Position numbers and translations under genes: made by a program. A model generated the notes under the pieces. It was not told the origin of the DNA. It did no database searches and saw only the letters and a list, made by a program, of their open reading frames with translations. A DNA stretch of 64,000 nt, taken from Atriophallophorus winterbourni (Eukaryota > Platyhelminthes > Trematoda > Plagiorchiida > Microphallidae). This document shows positions 51,240 to 63,821 of this stretch, piece after piece; the first letter of the stretch is position 1; the number at the start of each line of letters is the position of its first letter. The stretch lies in assembly GCA_013407085.1 (NCBI GenBank), contig JACCGJ010024172.1, positions 1 to 64,000 of the forward strand. Reading direction: 5' to 3'.

Positions 51240-51355
51240 GAATGTCAGGTCACGGATACTCTAACCTGATGAGCGGAATAACCGCGAAACTGGCCGTGTT
51301 CTTCCGTCCTGCTTTTCGAACATCATGCACTACTTATTAATACAATCTGAAGGGA
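51240..51355 (+). repeat. Family-2 hammerhead repeat, single copy
   Basis: From GTCACGGATACTCTAAC through the ribozyme to CTTCCGTCCTGCTTTTCG and ACTACTTATTAATACAATC, it aligns with 13,554-13,665. Homology stops soon after ACAATCTGA. Confidence 0.8.
51266..51295 (+). ncRNA. Hammerhead ribozyme core, family 2, intact CTGATGA and GAAA
   Basis: CTGATGAG-CGG-AATAA-CCG-CGAAAC-TGGCC. Stem II is G-C rich (GCGG/CCGC) with an AATAA loop. Both invariant blocks are intact. The expected CCAGTC is TGGCC, so the cleavage triplet has mutated. Distal stem I (ACGG with CCGT) is kept. Confidence 0.7.
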
Positions 51356-51639
51356 ATACTTGTTTAATTCACTAGTAGGCTCTACATAAGATATGTAAAT
51401 AAGTGGTTAATACTCACAAGATATTCGAATATGTAGTGTTCAAATACAATGATTCTAGTATGGAAAGCACTCGCATACAAGCAGAAAAAGTATAAACTAG
51501 ATCAAATGATGGTATTGCAGTTGTTTATTCTAGTGAAACTGATTCCTCATTCTCACGTCGGTATCGTCTCGCCGTGTGTACATTTTATTCTTCGCGGTAA
51601 TACGCAAGACATCTGAGTTTAGTTTTTCCTTAGTCTCAC

Positions 51640-52020
51640 ACACTACTCATAGCGACAGTCAATACTCGGACGAAAGATGTCAATTGCACTTGGATCGCGT
51701 GATCTACGATAAGCAGCTGAGATTAGTATCGACACCACGATGCTTTACATAGTGCCTCCAAAGTGAGCGGTTAATTTCTAGTTCTTCATAAATCGTAAGG
51801 TCAATATCAAGAGAATTCCTATCTCTTTTGCAAACATCTTTGTAACGCAAGTGCGGTCTGCCAAATGGTAAAATTTCTAATTTTATTTGACAATAAAATA
51901 TATCTTTTTTAATAAGATCAGTTTCCGTTCGGTACACATGAGCCAACAAGGATAGCCTGTGCTGTCGTGGTACGGTGAATGTGCTAAGTAGACCGGTGTC
52001 AAAGAGCACTTCAGTGTTCG
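51640..52020 (-). mobile_element. RTE-like LINE C-terminal fragment
   Basis: The minus frame 51,704-52,009 reads FTVPRQHRLSLLAHVYR, then FGRPHLRYKDVCKRDRNS and LDIDLTIYEELEINRSLW. GRPxLRYKDVCKRDxxxLxID is the classic RTE/SR2-type ORF2 C-terminus. This is the best-preserved of the four copies and lies outside the RhoGEF coding span. Confidence 0.85.
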
Positions 52021-52229
52021 TTATTTTCTAGATCTACGACATTTACAAGATACGGCGGATGCTTCTTACTTAGGAAACGTTCAATTGCTGTTAGTTTCTT
52101 GCGTAGATTGTCGAGGATTCACTATCTTATTATTATTTGTATTCACTGTCAACTTGCGCTTGCCCCAGACACAAGATTTTAATCGGGACAAAATCGCAGC
52201 AACTCTGCCAATCCGCTATTAATAATGTG

Positions 52230-54170
52230 GATTTTATCAGTTGCTCCGACGGAGATTTACTTAATAACAACGTGGGCCTTTTGATTCTTCTTCTTATTCT
52301 TTGAATAGTAGAAATTCGCTTAACAACATAGTAGAACAAGTAAATTCAGCTTAGCAACATAATAGAAGATCTGTCTCAGAATACGACACATAACCAAGAT
52401 GCAGTATATTTTCATTTGATCAGATATCTAAGTGTATGTATCATATAAAAAAACAAAGGAAATAAAAAACGACAAAAATGTGCAAAGATTAAAACATCAT
52501 CTATTCATAAACAATCAATTACCACAAAACTTGCAATGGAACATATGAGCTAGCAAATTACAGGTGTTCATATCTTCATGAAATCAGTCAATATCACATA
52601 AAATAAATTTTACTTTTCACATAAAGATGGCGATTACGTTGTTCCGTCATTATTGAGATCTTATCAGTTGATGCATTTTATAAAATAACATAAATGTTAC
52701 CATCCGTAATTGACATTATACGTTACCACAATATTCAAATCTACGAAAACACTGTCAGAATGTTAACATATTTTCCTACGAAAATTTTCAATGCTGTCCG
52801 GAAACATTGCATTTTACACATTAAGCGAAATTGATTTTTACCAAACAAACAAAAATTTCACCGAGCTGTTAAATGCTATCTCGGCGATTTTTTCAACGAA
52901 CGACATTTTCCCACGGGCAAAGTTGAGTGTTTAAAACACCATATTGTGCCTCCGTTAAATGGATTGGATCAGCTGTTGACACATTTTGCTTGCATTTAAA
53001 CAGAAACTTCACTGCTATTTGACCGTTTTCGTGATTACAATTTTAATGGTACATGAATATTTACTACAAAGTAAACCGATAAAAAACCATAGTATGTTAA
53101 CAAAAATAACTTACACGGATTCAAGTAAAATTATATGTTTTAAGGATTTGAATAACATTTTAGACATGATGTAGAATGCATAATATTTAGGATGAATTTA
53201 CATTTTCGGTTCAAGGATTGTCGAAGATTATCATACTGTTTCTATCTGATGAGAACAACCAGCCAGTAGTCAGTTGTGGCACGTAAATACAGCGAGAAAC
53301 TCATTACATTGATTTAACTTAAATTTGCGGCAGAGTGAAATCGGAAAATAGATTGAACAGAGACATTCGTTCAATTCTCTTTGCCAATCTTGCAAAATAG
53401 TGGTATCATTTTCAACGTTGATTATTATTACTACCATTATTATTATATCAACAATATTATATGTCATACATCACATACATTTCAATTTACCCCGACCATA
53501 ATGAATATCTAATTCGGTGTATTTTGGTGATTACACTCCTTCGTTTGCCAAATAAACAATAGATCTAGAATATGGAACTCAACTTTTCATCGCTTAGAGA
53601 TCGCTCAACAGAGCATTTAATAATATCGATTAGTTTTCAATAGAGATGTTCATTATATGTGACTGCTAACTTTTTTCTTTTTTAGATGCTTATTCCTGAT
53701 CAGCAACTTTTTATATCTACGGGGTATTAAGATATTACAAACATTAATTCTATGCGCACACAGTTTAGCGTATATGTAACATACAGCGAATGTCAGTACT
53801 GAAACTTGCGTCATTCAAATTTGAAAATACACGTGATAAAAATCATCGGAATTATCAAAATACTTTGAGGAAAATTCTGCAAATCTATAGTGTGTAAGAG
53901 AGAATATCACTCTGGATTCAGACATTGTATTCGTGCAAAGTGATATGGTGCATAAAATAATCATCTCCTCGTGAATTACATTTATTTCCTTCACTAAAAC
54001 ACATTCATTTAGATCAGGTAGAAATTCAGGATAGTCTGATTCAGTTTCACTTGTCAACAGTGGCATTCACAACTATCAAAGTGAATCAAAAGATATCTAT
54101 TTTTGATCTGCACCAATATTAAAAGTTTTATTATGTTAATTAAAATTGGATTAAAAAACGTTGATCGTAT
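52230..54170. other. No supported gene; minus frame at 53,815-54,066
   Basis: The frame reads SETESDYPEFLPDLNEC and VLVKEINVIHEEMIILC, protein-like. AGA/GTGATA could serve as a donor, but no phase partner or motif is visible. The rest is AT-rich and empty. Confidence 0.25.
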
Positions 54171-54175
54171 AAAAC

Positions 54176-55380
54176 TTGTACTTGACAGACGATGTGGTGT
54201 TCAGTAAACCTAGTCAAAAGAGAGGAATGTACGATCGGTACTGCTCGGCGTCATCCGATGCTAATCTTTTCGAAACCTTGAAATACATCACGAGCTGCCA
54301 GATTACTCAATTGCTGATCATGGGCGATTTTTATCTCCCGTATTTGATTTCAATAAGTAAATACTACCTACATTCGTTTGAACATAAATTCAAGGAGGTT
54401 ATCGAAATGGCTTCATATCACAACCACGTTGACCAGCCAACGGGGTCAAACTAACCTGCAACCCTTGACTTTGTCTTAACGAATGAAGTAACCGCGGTAG
54501 AGGATATACAATACTTGGCACCACTGGGAAAGAGTGACCTGAGTGGTGCTTGTGTTTGATTATGTATGTCGTGCCGAACAATTGAGCGAACAGTCATTAA
54601 ATATCAATCTCCAGGATGCTCATAATCAAGCGTTTGATTTCATTAATTCTGGCTCATATTAAAATACTTTTCTAAATTATTTAAATCCAAAGATTGACGA
54701 AAACTCGAGTTTTATACCACACAAATGCATCCACAACTACCAGTTTGTTATGCGGATTAGAACTAAAAATGGTTAGCTATAAATATAGAGCCATGGGTAA
54801 CTCATAAGAATTTTGGTACAGAAGAAACTTGGAAGCGATTTTGTAACATACGAAATCACGTCAGGACTCTTGTTAGAGAAGATCGCATGCAGTTCCAATG
54901 AAAATTGCTTAAGAGAATGGAAAACAATCCAAAGCTTCGCTACAAAATATTAAATGAGGGATCAAGAATCAAACCAGGCTTATTCTCTGTACAAACACCT
55001 AATGGCTTAACTCACTCTGCCCAATTCACTACTTTTAGAATTATTAAGCGAAATAACTGTCAATGAATATATGATTGGACGGGAACTTTGTCATCTAAAC
55101 GAAATGAAGTTCTCGCCATACATAAGCAGGTGTGGCATGGCTCCTCACACGCGCTTATTCAATCTCAGCCTACATGATTGAAAAATACCACCGCATTGGA
55201 AGTCCGGGATGATATCGGTTGCGGTTTTCGCTTCGAAAGCAGATAAGGATATGACACACCATGTAGTCTGTGACGGTACCTATTGATTTTTGATAGATTT
55301 TTTACTCCATATAATTCGTCCTTCCACGGTTATTGTTAAGCTTACTGCTTTTTCTACCATAAAACTTTATGAGTTCTGAG
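54176..55380 (+). mobile_element. CR1-like LINE fragment (EN C-terminal half, linker, 3' tail)
   Basis: The plus frame 54,176-54,454 includes LLIMGDFYLPYLI, the endonuclease GDFNxP block. Past a stop, PATLDFVLTNEVTAVEDI and YLAPLGKSDLSG follow; the catalytic SDH His is Leu. NPKLRYKILNEGSRIKPG then LFSVQTPNGLTHSA (54,930-55,020) is the EN-RT linker. RT is absent, and the 3' tail (CACGGTTATTGTTAAGCTTA, 55,325) follows. Confidence 0.8.
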
Positions 55381-57640
55381 TTTTGATATATAATTGACAA
55401 AAATTCATTGATAATTCTGAAGGATAAACCGAATCAAAGGAAGATAGTTAATTACGTTTTTAGTCTTTAGGATGCAAAGCATCTTCAACTTCCGATTTTT
55501 TCAGTGAAACGTCTAATGTGATTCAACGTAACAACATGTGCCGCTCACACTAAAATCACATTCGAAATGCTTGATTTCGTTTCAAGTTCAATTCAATTTT
55601 CTCAGTATTTTCCACAATTCAATTCACTCAAAAAGTGGAACATAGATGAAATTATCCTGATTGAAAAGCACGTACGCAAATGAATCTATATACAAGTTAC
55701 TAAAGACTTTTGGAAGCAAAAAGACTTGAGTCATTTTGAAACCTAGTAATTTTACACATAAATTTGGAATATTAATTATTTATCCAAAATCTTATTCTAG
55801 TATTCTAGCAAAAAATTGAAATTTGCTTGCATTTACAATCTTTGATTAAATGTTATGCTGGTATACCACGTATTTTTATCATATCCAATTCGCTCCATCC
55901 TATCAGTTAGGAATAGCTGAAATTAATCACGTATCCGCATTATTATTAGGTGTATCAAGCTTTCAACTCGATCAGCATAGGTTAGCGTATGTATATATCA
56001 TTCTTTCTCAGACATTTTGGTGCAATCGGTAGGCTGCAAATGATTTTTTTGAACTGACAATATTAACTAGCATGGATGAATAGTGTGAATAATGTGAATA
56101 CTTTCGCAGATGCTAAAAAATCCCATGCCAGATAAAATTGCGATGAATCAATTCGAAATTATTATTTTTCGAACACAATCATGTATGAACATTCGTTACT
56201 GCATTGAGTAATTTGATTGTGCAGTTATAATATAATCTTGTTTATTATCAGATCATCAATCAACCCAACAATTATATTGTTGTACTGGAATATAATGAAA
56301 TATTTTTCCACAAATTGGGAATATATTCCATATTATATTTTTAAAAAAATATTGATTCTATTGGAGGAATTCTCGATTGTAAAATTCTCTATATTGCTCA
56401 ACACTTAATAAGTACGATGTAAAAGAAGATAATCCAGCAACTTGCTTGTCAAATGCCCCCAAGTTTGATGGGAGTATGTAATTTACTGTCATTTATGATT
56501 AATCACATTTGAATGTTTCTAATAAGATCCACTATTTTGTGCAGTTCATAACACATTTTGACGGTAAAAATCCTACATTTGAGGAAGTTATTATTCCAGA
56601 AACCTGAAATTCGTGAACACGAATAAAGTCATTCTTCTTCTTTTTCTTCAAAATATTTTGCCAGATTTACCAGAAAATTCTTGGAAATTATGCTACTGAT
56701 GATAATTTAGTAATGTCGAAATTAGCAAAGCTGAATTCGGTGCATTGTTTGAAAAAATTGTATTGTAAAATTTTACATGTTCACCTCATCCACAGAAGCA
56801 CAGTTAGTTTCTAGTAGAATGGGGCTATCGCAGACTTATTTAACAGAAAGGTTTTTTAACTTTGTTTAAAATCGTGCAATCAGAAATTATAATTTCTGAT
56901 AATAAAGATTTGCTGGGAAAATTACATGGACTGAGAAATTGTTCAGATGAGAGTTTATTCGGTGAGATATATTTGAAGAAGCCATTTAAAAAATATGTAT
57001 CACAAGACAGGTACCTATGTTATTTATGTGCCTATTTTCGTGGCAAGCTGTATGCATTCCTCTTTGACTAAGTATTCAGTCATTTCAAAATGAGTCAGCG
57101 CGTGAGGGTGCACAATCCCTAAATAAATCCTCATTATTAGCGCATTGTCGTTTTTCAAACATGGTGTGCGGTATATAGTCTACCAGTGGGGGTTTTGAAC
57201 GTATTTTGTGTATATGTCATTATACTACACATTTATCAATCTGACGAGCGGCCGGAATAATCTTACGCTCGTTCGCGAATTAATAATTGTTCCCAAGTCT
57301 TCCACGGATAATTTTCATGGTTTTGTGATCGTCTCGTCAAGATTTCGGAGTATGCCATCTACAAAGGATAACAAGTAAATTTTTCCTATTCAGGAAAAAT
57401 TTACTCGTAACAACCACGCGCGTAATATTTAACAATCCTCAACGCATATAGTTGAATTTACACCCACTTGAAATAGCTTAACATTCTACATCCTTTGAGC
57501 TATCTCAACTTTGTATCTGGATCGTGAAGCTTAGCATCCTTGATAACATTTTTGTCTAGCTTTGCAAATCTGACTTAACTTGTCCACTCATCAAATCCAT
57601 ATAATCGAAAACCAATAATCGATATTACATTGCCTACACG
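55380..57640. other. AT-rich region, nothing supported
   Basis: Open frames such as plus 56,862-57,071 have no motif. No hammerhead or LINE landmark was found here. Confidence 0.4.
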
Positions 57641-57642
57641 AA

Positions 57643-58860
57643 GTGTTATTTCGCCCCGTTAACTTGGACACACAAGCAAACACTACTGCAAATATACACG
57701 AAACCTATGAAAAAGTGCAAAACTGTACGAATGGAGTAAATGTGGAGGCACGTTTTTTAGCTTGTCATGTCTGCCCAGGCAAAATCCATGAAAGCTGCGA
57801 TTCGATCTTGAAGAAGGAAGCAATATATATAATCAAAGACCATACTATCGCAGGCGTTTGATACATTTGCTCCGAATGCAGACAAAGTTCACGAGGCTTA
57901 AGCGAACCAACAAATGTCGTCACAACCCATCAGAGACTGAGCTTAGAGACGCGAATGGTCACCCTTGAATCGTGATTTAAAAATTGGAACTTAAACTGGA
58001 TACTTTTTTAGAAACCATCTTCTTCTGAAAACAAACAAGCAATAAATGATAATTGTATATTAGTGAATAACAAAGCTACCGCTGATCAAAGGAGAAGATG
58101 GAAAAACAAGATGATATTTGCCACACCAACGCGAGTTCCCAAAGCCAGTACATATATCAAACTAAAGAACACGAAAACCCGGCACAAACACTGAAATCAT
58201 ACGCTACCGCAGCTCTAGTTCATTCAGCGGAAAGAATACAAGAGGACGAACGCCGCAAAATTCGAACAATCGATCAGCCACCCGCTTCCACAACTTAAGT
58301 GTAATATGTACGAATATGCCAGAACCTGAAGCTTCACTATTTGAAGCTCGGATGCAGCACGACCTTAAGGCGTGGTTTTACCTGTGCAATATGCTGAAAA
58401 TAAATCACGTTATGCCCACCTCATTGAATTGGCTTACTATAAAACGTGATTTGTCACACCGCGACAAGCCATGATTGATTAAAGTAACTGTAGACAATGA
58501 AAGAGATCTCAAATAAATATTTCTGAACGCATACTTACTACAAAGTTGCTCAGAAACACCCTGCCATGTCTACCCCGATTTTCCATGGTACGAGATAAAC
58601 AGCACAACCGCTGATCGTGAAAAGCATACTGCCCGTAGTCTAGTCTTACTTGGGATTCTAGAAATCATTGGTGACTATTCCACTCACGAATACGCTAACC
58701 GTAAGAAGTAAACATTCCTGGCAGAAATTATCAACATTTCAGAGGAAGTTGCGGTCGATAATTTCCGTCTACCACGATCTCCAATGTAGAATGCCATGTG
58801 TCCAAATTCGCTGAAATTCACCCTCCTAAACAGTGCTATGGCTGATAAACTGAGATGCAC
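57643..58860 (+). pseudogene. CR1-like LINE ORF1 with PHD-like zinc finger, broken
   Basis: The frame at 57,643 encodes FLACHVCPGKIHESCDSI, and beyond an in-frame TGA, YICSECRQSSRG. Together this gives C-x2-C-x4-H-x2-C...C-x2-C, a PHD-like finger found in ORF1 of CR1 elements. A later frame (58,098-58,298) is a polar linker ending PASTT. Then RDLSHRDKP and NAYLLQSCSETPCHVYPD with DFPWYEINSTTADREK (58,450-58,620) match ORF1 C-terminal sequences of the family. Several frameshifts and stops. Confidence 0.65.
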
Positions 58861-59139
58861 GTTAAAAGCCTTGAAGCATAAGTTCCCAAAAGGGCTTATT
58901 TCTACGGAGGCAATCATCGAGTTCAAAGGAAAACGGTTAACCGAGTAATCAATGAGATGAATACACAGGCGAAGCATTTCACTGTTACGAATAACGCAAA
59001 TGCCGCTCGATCCGAAATCGATCAACATTCAAATGGAGAACGTGATACAATTTCCGATGTTGTCACTCAAGCAATATCAACACAAACAAAGATACACACC
59101 CACCAAATAATTTAAGTTTACACCCCGACATTTATCACG

Positions 59140-60650
59140 AAATATCAAGTACAACTGTACCAACGTGCACAGCCTTATCAACAAATTAATCGAACTGTTT
59201 CAGATTAGTAATAAAACGATGCTGGATATAGGTTCAAATGTCAAGTTTCAAGATTTTTGGTAAAAAAAGCAAATTGCTATACAATATCATACGATATATG
59301 TACAAAAGTTAAACAAATCATTACTTTAATGTCTACGTCCATGTACTTCAAACGCGGAGCAAATGTAAATCCAATTGTGAAATGAAGAGAGGAAATTTCT
59401 CCAAGAAATATGTTTGGGTAATTTGTTTTTCCAGGTATGTGTGTGAGCAGCAATCACTAAGGGATATTATTAAAATGGGGCCACCTCAGTATTATTCAAC
59501 ATATAACATCGTAACTTTTGTTTGCTGAGGAAATATCAGTCGCCATAGCAGAAACGTGGATACATGCATCGTTGACTGGCAATGAACTTTCTTTACTTAA
59601 CATATCTCTATTCCAGCGTGACCGTTTAGGTGATGAAGGAGGAGTAGCACTCTATTTCAAGAAATCATTTATCTGTAGAGTTAATAACGATGAGACCCTT
59701 GATATACCCGACACACTTTGGTGCTATCCGACTCTTACTTCAGTAGACGAAGACATTATTAAAGTGATCTATCCTTCTCCAACAGCAACTCCCGATCTAA
59801 ACAATAAACTGAGTGATGGTTTGCAATAGGTGACACTCGACTCAAATATTGATGATGAAGTATTTCAACCTTCCTCAGCTTTACCGCCAAGATGATCATC
59901 CACCAGAGACACTCGGCTATCAACTTAGAAGCGTATTGGATTAAGGTTCCGCTTATAATCACATTCTTGGATTTACTCGCATGAGGCGATCAGACCGACC
60001 GTCTACCTTGGGCCTAATACTTACATCAGATCCTACCGCTGTAGAGAATATTGTATATAAACGAAGCGAACATGTCCTAGAATTCGAGTATGCTTTTACC
60101 ACTGGGCACAGCAGTAACGGAACAAAATATGTTAGATGAGTGAATTACCTGGCTCTGTGTGTCGATCTACAATGCACTAGTTTTGTACAACTGGATTACT
60201 CCGATCCAAATAGTCAATGGCTCTCTCTCTTACAACACCTGAAATCTATACAGGACGAACATTCAATATTTGTTGTGAAGAATGCTTCTCGACATAATAA
60301 ATTTAAATTACGAAGCGTGAAATAGATGAAACAATGGACAAGATAACAGGAGTTTCATAAGGTTACAAACGGCCAATTCATGGGTACACGACTGAGAAAC
60401 AAAGTCATTTTCTTTATTCGAGATAATAAACAAGCTTTTCAATCGCCTTCGACTTCTTATATGCGCCACAATCAGATGATCTTATATGGACTCGTAAATG
60501 ATAGAACGCATATTAAACCAGGAATTTTTGCCTTAAAAACATCGACTGGTTTCAATGAATCCGTTAAACAGACCGCTGATCTATTAGCAGACTTTAATGC
60601 CAAAGTTCTCGCGCCAAAATCCACGGAACTGACCAACAAGTAGGAGAAGA
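59140..60650 (+). pseudogene. CR1-like LINE ORF2, endonuclease domain and EN-RT linker, broken
   Basis: The endonuclease start KYNCTNVHSLINKLIEL (59,150) is separated by about 280 bp of unrelated sequence from AIAETWIHASLTGNELSL (59,545), the ETW block, which continues GDEGGVALYFKKSFICRV. The linker HNQMILYGLVNDRTHIKP then GIFALKTSTGFNESVK lies at 60,470-60,590. The RT that should follow is missing; a different LINE in opposite orientation starts beyond 60,840. Confidence 0.75.
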
Positions 60651-60849
60651 TTACCTCTTTACATTTTTGAGTATTTAACGATAACGAGGATGACCACTTG
60701 CCAATGATATTGATCAAAAATTCTTATGCAAGAGGGTATACAGTATATAGTTGTCAAAAACAACAGTAAATTAGTCAGCGTATATGAGAGTAAGGTTGGA
60801 ATTACACATTGCGAATGATCAGAAATGTAAACAGAGAATAGGAAGTGTC

Positions 60850-62190
60850 AAACATTCACACTTTGCAGGACACCGCGAGGAATCGAGATCGAATAGGAGA
60901 CTTTGCTATTCCCGACTGTATATTGCACACGGCCTTTAAAGTAGAAGGCTATTCAGCGAAGTATGTTCAGTGGGACCCTACAGTGAGAAAGTTTTTTAAG
61001 CAAATAACAGACAACACTGTTGAATGTGTTAGTGTATTCAAGGAACCAAACTTGCACGGCTTGCGATTTCGAATCAAGTGAACAGGATACGTGATTCTTT
61101 AGCACAGCGTTAACCGTCAAACGATTCTCCTGGTATGCAAACTGATGAGAATCTTCTGCCTGACAGCTCAAATCCATGCGCCGAAGCACAATAGTTTTCA
61201 GTACTTTGAGTAACTGCGAAGTACAAACGATGGAGTTGTAATACTCGGGATCATTTTTGTGAATCGGAATGATATGAAACGGCTTCCAACAGTCAGACAT
61301 AATAAATTTCTCCATACATCAATTAAAAGTAGATGAGATAGGCAAAGAAACTTTACGTGCACATTCTTTAAGTAAAATAGGTGAAAAATGTCAGGTCCCG
61401 CAGCTGAATAAGCACACCAGACTTCTGATGCGCAGGTATACATGCTCTGTTAGTAACTTTTCTGGCGGTTCTGCGAGTCCGGTAATGATTTCCCGTATTT
61501 CCGTAGGCTTTAGGGAAAATCCTGATAACAAAATGATCAGAATTACCGATAGTTGCAGAATTACGAGCAGGAAAAATTTGTGGTGCAATTGTAAGAGCGT
61601 AATCCAGACACGCATTAAGAAGTGAACAATGCTCTTTAGAGACGAGAAAGGAAACCTTGAAAGATTTGAGTGATTGATGTTTCCAGCAAGTACGAGCAAA
61701 GAGTTTTGAAAAGGGGCAAGTTCAATAAGAAATTTGGCAAAAAATGCATGAAAAGTGTCAGAATGACAGTTTGAGACGACATATGCATTTATCAAAATAA
61801 AGGATTGAAAATTAGAAAGATGTCATTGTTTGCAATCAACAGTTAAACAAGAAACTTCAGTTTTGTCAAAGGTGAAAGTGTTTCTACAAGAGGCACACCA
61901 CTCGTTGCAGACAAAAGTTATAACTCCAACACCACGATTGGCAATAGGGCAGATCCGATCCAAACGAAAGCATTAGAACAATCGATGCTAATCAAATCAG
62001 TTTCAATTTCAAAATAGAGTCAAGTTTCTTTGAAAACAACGACACCGCAATGAATGGAACGATTTGACCTTAGAAGAAGAGATTTCATTAAATTTAGACC
62101 AAAAGATTGCTCATTCGAAAATAAGATGAGAGGTAAGGACATACGAGAAATTGTACGACGTCGACGAATTCTAGGATTTAAGGATTTATG
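60850..62190 (-). mobile_element. L2/Rex-like LINE fragment (EN and RT), minus strand
   Basis: Reading leftwards, endonuclease remnants with VITFVCNEW (61,905) come first. LIELAPFQNSLLVLAGNI with NHSNLSRF (61,690) is the GDFNH block with Asp to Asn. The linker PTEIREIITGLAEPPEKL is at 61,490. RT blocks PFHIIPIHKNDPEYYNS, EDSHQFAYQENRLTVNAV and VWFLEYTNTFNSVV (61,290-61,000) follow. The last corresponds to FIDFSSAFNT with the catalytic Asp lost. It is another clade than the CR1-like pieces around it. Confidence 0.75.
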
Positions 62191-62700
62191 GTTAAAAAAT
62201 TAATACTTTACAACACCACCGGATTACTGTATGAATAAAAACATGAAAAATACAATTGTATAAAAGCAATAGAGAATATCAAATGTAAGGCTCACGAATG
62301 TTATTCTTTTGCATATGTAAGTCCAATTTCGCTTTAAACGCCGCCAGGCAAGGAGAGTCCATCACATGTTGGGGTAGGGAATTCCAAAGAAATATAGCGC
62401 GTACGGCGAAAAATTGGCGAAAACTTGGAACGTAAAGGGATAAGGTTGTTCGCGTGTCACTTTCCCATCACACACATGGAGCAATTGTTTTAGTGGATGT
62501 CCTTCGGTAGACACAATTCTATAAGTCAGAATAATATCGCGTCGTATCCTCCTTTGGGTAAAGTCGCATAGACCCAGAGGTCGCAATCTTTCGGTGTACG
62601 GAACATTGCGAAAACTCATCACTAACTTTGTTGCTCTATGATAGAGTTTATCGAAGAGAGCAATGTCTTTTCCGCGAATAGGACTATTTTGGACGATACG

Positions 62701-62711
62701 AGGGGGGGGGG
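62701..62711. repeat. Poly-G run
   Basis: An interruption of the LINE by nine or ten consecutive G, unusual in this AT-rich window and close to a frame break. Confidence 0.8.
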
Positions 62712-63334
62712 TAAATCATTTTATTACAACAGAAAGAGGATCGGGTCCTAGCACAGATCCTTGTGGACTCCACTGGTGGTTTTTGAACGTTTGGGATAGC
62801 GCTCCTTACTTTACTTGGGCGTCGCGACCTGACAATCGTCGCACACCATGGAGGAGTGGATCACATATTCTAAACGCATCAGTTTTTAAAGAAGCAAATG
62901 ATGATTGACTCGGTCAAAAGCTTTCGAAATACTAGGTAACAGACGTGGATGCAAGAACTTCTATCCAACTCATTTGTCCAGTCGTCTAACGCTATGAAAG
63001 ATTCGTTAGACAAGAGCGATGAGATCGAAATCCATACTGCGCTGGCGAAAACAAATTATGCGATGCAAAGTGTGCAACCATTCTTTCCATGATCTTAGCA
63101 ATAACAGGTAAAAGTGTGACGGGACGATAATTTGCAGCGTCGGATCGGCAACTGCCTTTGAAAATAGGTGTTATCACGCCGGACTCCCAATCTTTCGGTT
63201 CAACTCGCTTAACAACGAATAGTTAACAGGCTGGAGATCATAATCATGAAAAAAACTACCCATAATCTATTCTCACCGATTCTGTACACAACAAACTAAC
63301 TTTATTTTTTCCTAAAACAATATCTTTATTTGCA

Positions 63335-63480
63335 TTCTTTTCCCTCACAAAACCCTGCACGACCGGTTTTCGTGCTGTTTTGCACTCATGCAGGTATGGA
63401 CAGTCCAGATCATGATCCGCCTGCCGCTTGAAAACAGCCTTATCCAACAGTGGCATACAACGCTCCTTGTTTATTTTTTC
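63335..63480 (-). repeat. Family-1 hammerhead repeat inserted in a LINE
   Basis: Ribozyme region GACCGGTTTTCGTGCTG at 63,361, GATCATGATCCGCCTGCC, CAGCCTTATCCAACAGTGG and CATACAACGCTCCTTG are recognisable. Compared with other copies it carries several single-base additions. Both sides continue the same LINE RT. Confidence 0.75.
63361..63393 (-). ncRNA. Hammerhead ribozyme core, family 1, with single-base insertions
   Basis: On the minus strand CTGCATGAG-TGCAAAACAGCAC-GAAAA-CCGGTC. CTGATGA has an extra C, and GAAA and the loop have an extra A each. Stem II (GTGC/GCAC), the ACCGGT stem III and the GTC triplet are otherwise intact. Confidence 0.55.
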
Positions 63481-63821
63481 ATGTTTATGATTCCCCGATC
63501 CGTCACAAACATTTTCAATTACAAGGCTGGTGAGCGTTTCACAATGCTGACGGTGACAGAACCTGAGCACATCCGGTGTGATGCCATCCGCTCCTGGGGA
63601 TTTTCTTATGAAGAGCGACTTGTCAACCTGTGTGAAGCTAGTTTTTCCTTCTCGACGATTGCTTTGAAATTTTTACGAGTGATGCAGTAAAAATGATTCA
63701 GTCGGGAACTTTGATTCAACAAATGTCCCTTGGTAGACCTGAACTCATTATGGAAAAATTGAATAATCAGAGTGAATTTTTTTAATGTGTGGAATAATTA
63801 ATAGTGTGCACGGACGAATCA

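Larger units (their letters stand above)
62360..63670 (-). mobile_element. CR1-like LINE RT, minus strand, interrupted by a hammerhead repeat
   Basis: Reading leftwards: SPGADGITPDVLRFCHRQ (63,600-63,550), the inserted repeat (63,335-63,480), GVITPIFKGSCRSDAANY then RPVTLLPVIAKIMERM (63,180-63,080), QYGFRSHRSCLTNLS (63,030), SPQGSVLGPDPL (62,770) and an FAEK remnant of FADD (62,680). The C-terminal PYTERLRPLGLCDFTQRR then YRIVSTEGHPLKQLL ends at 62,362. The segment between FADD and the C-terminus is deleted. Confidence 0.8.
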
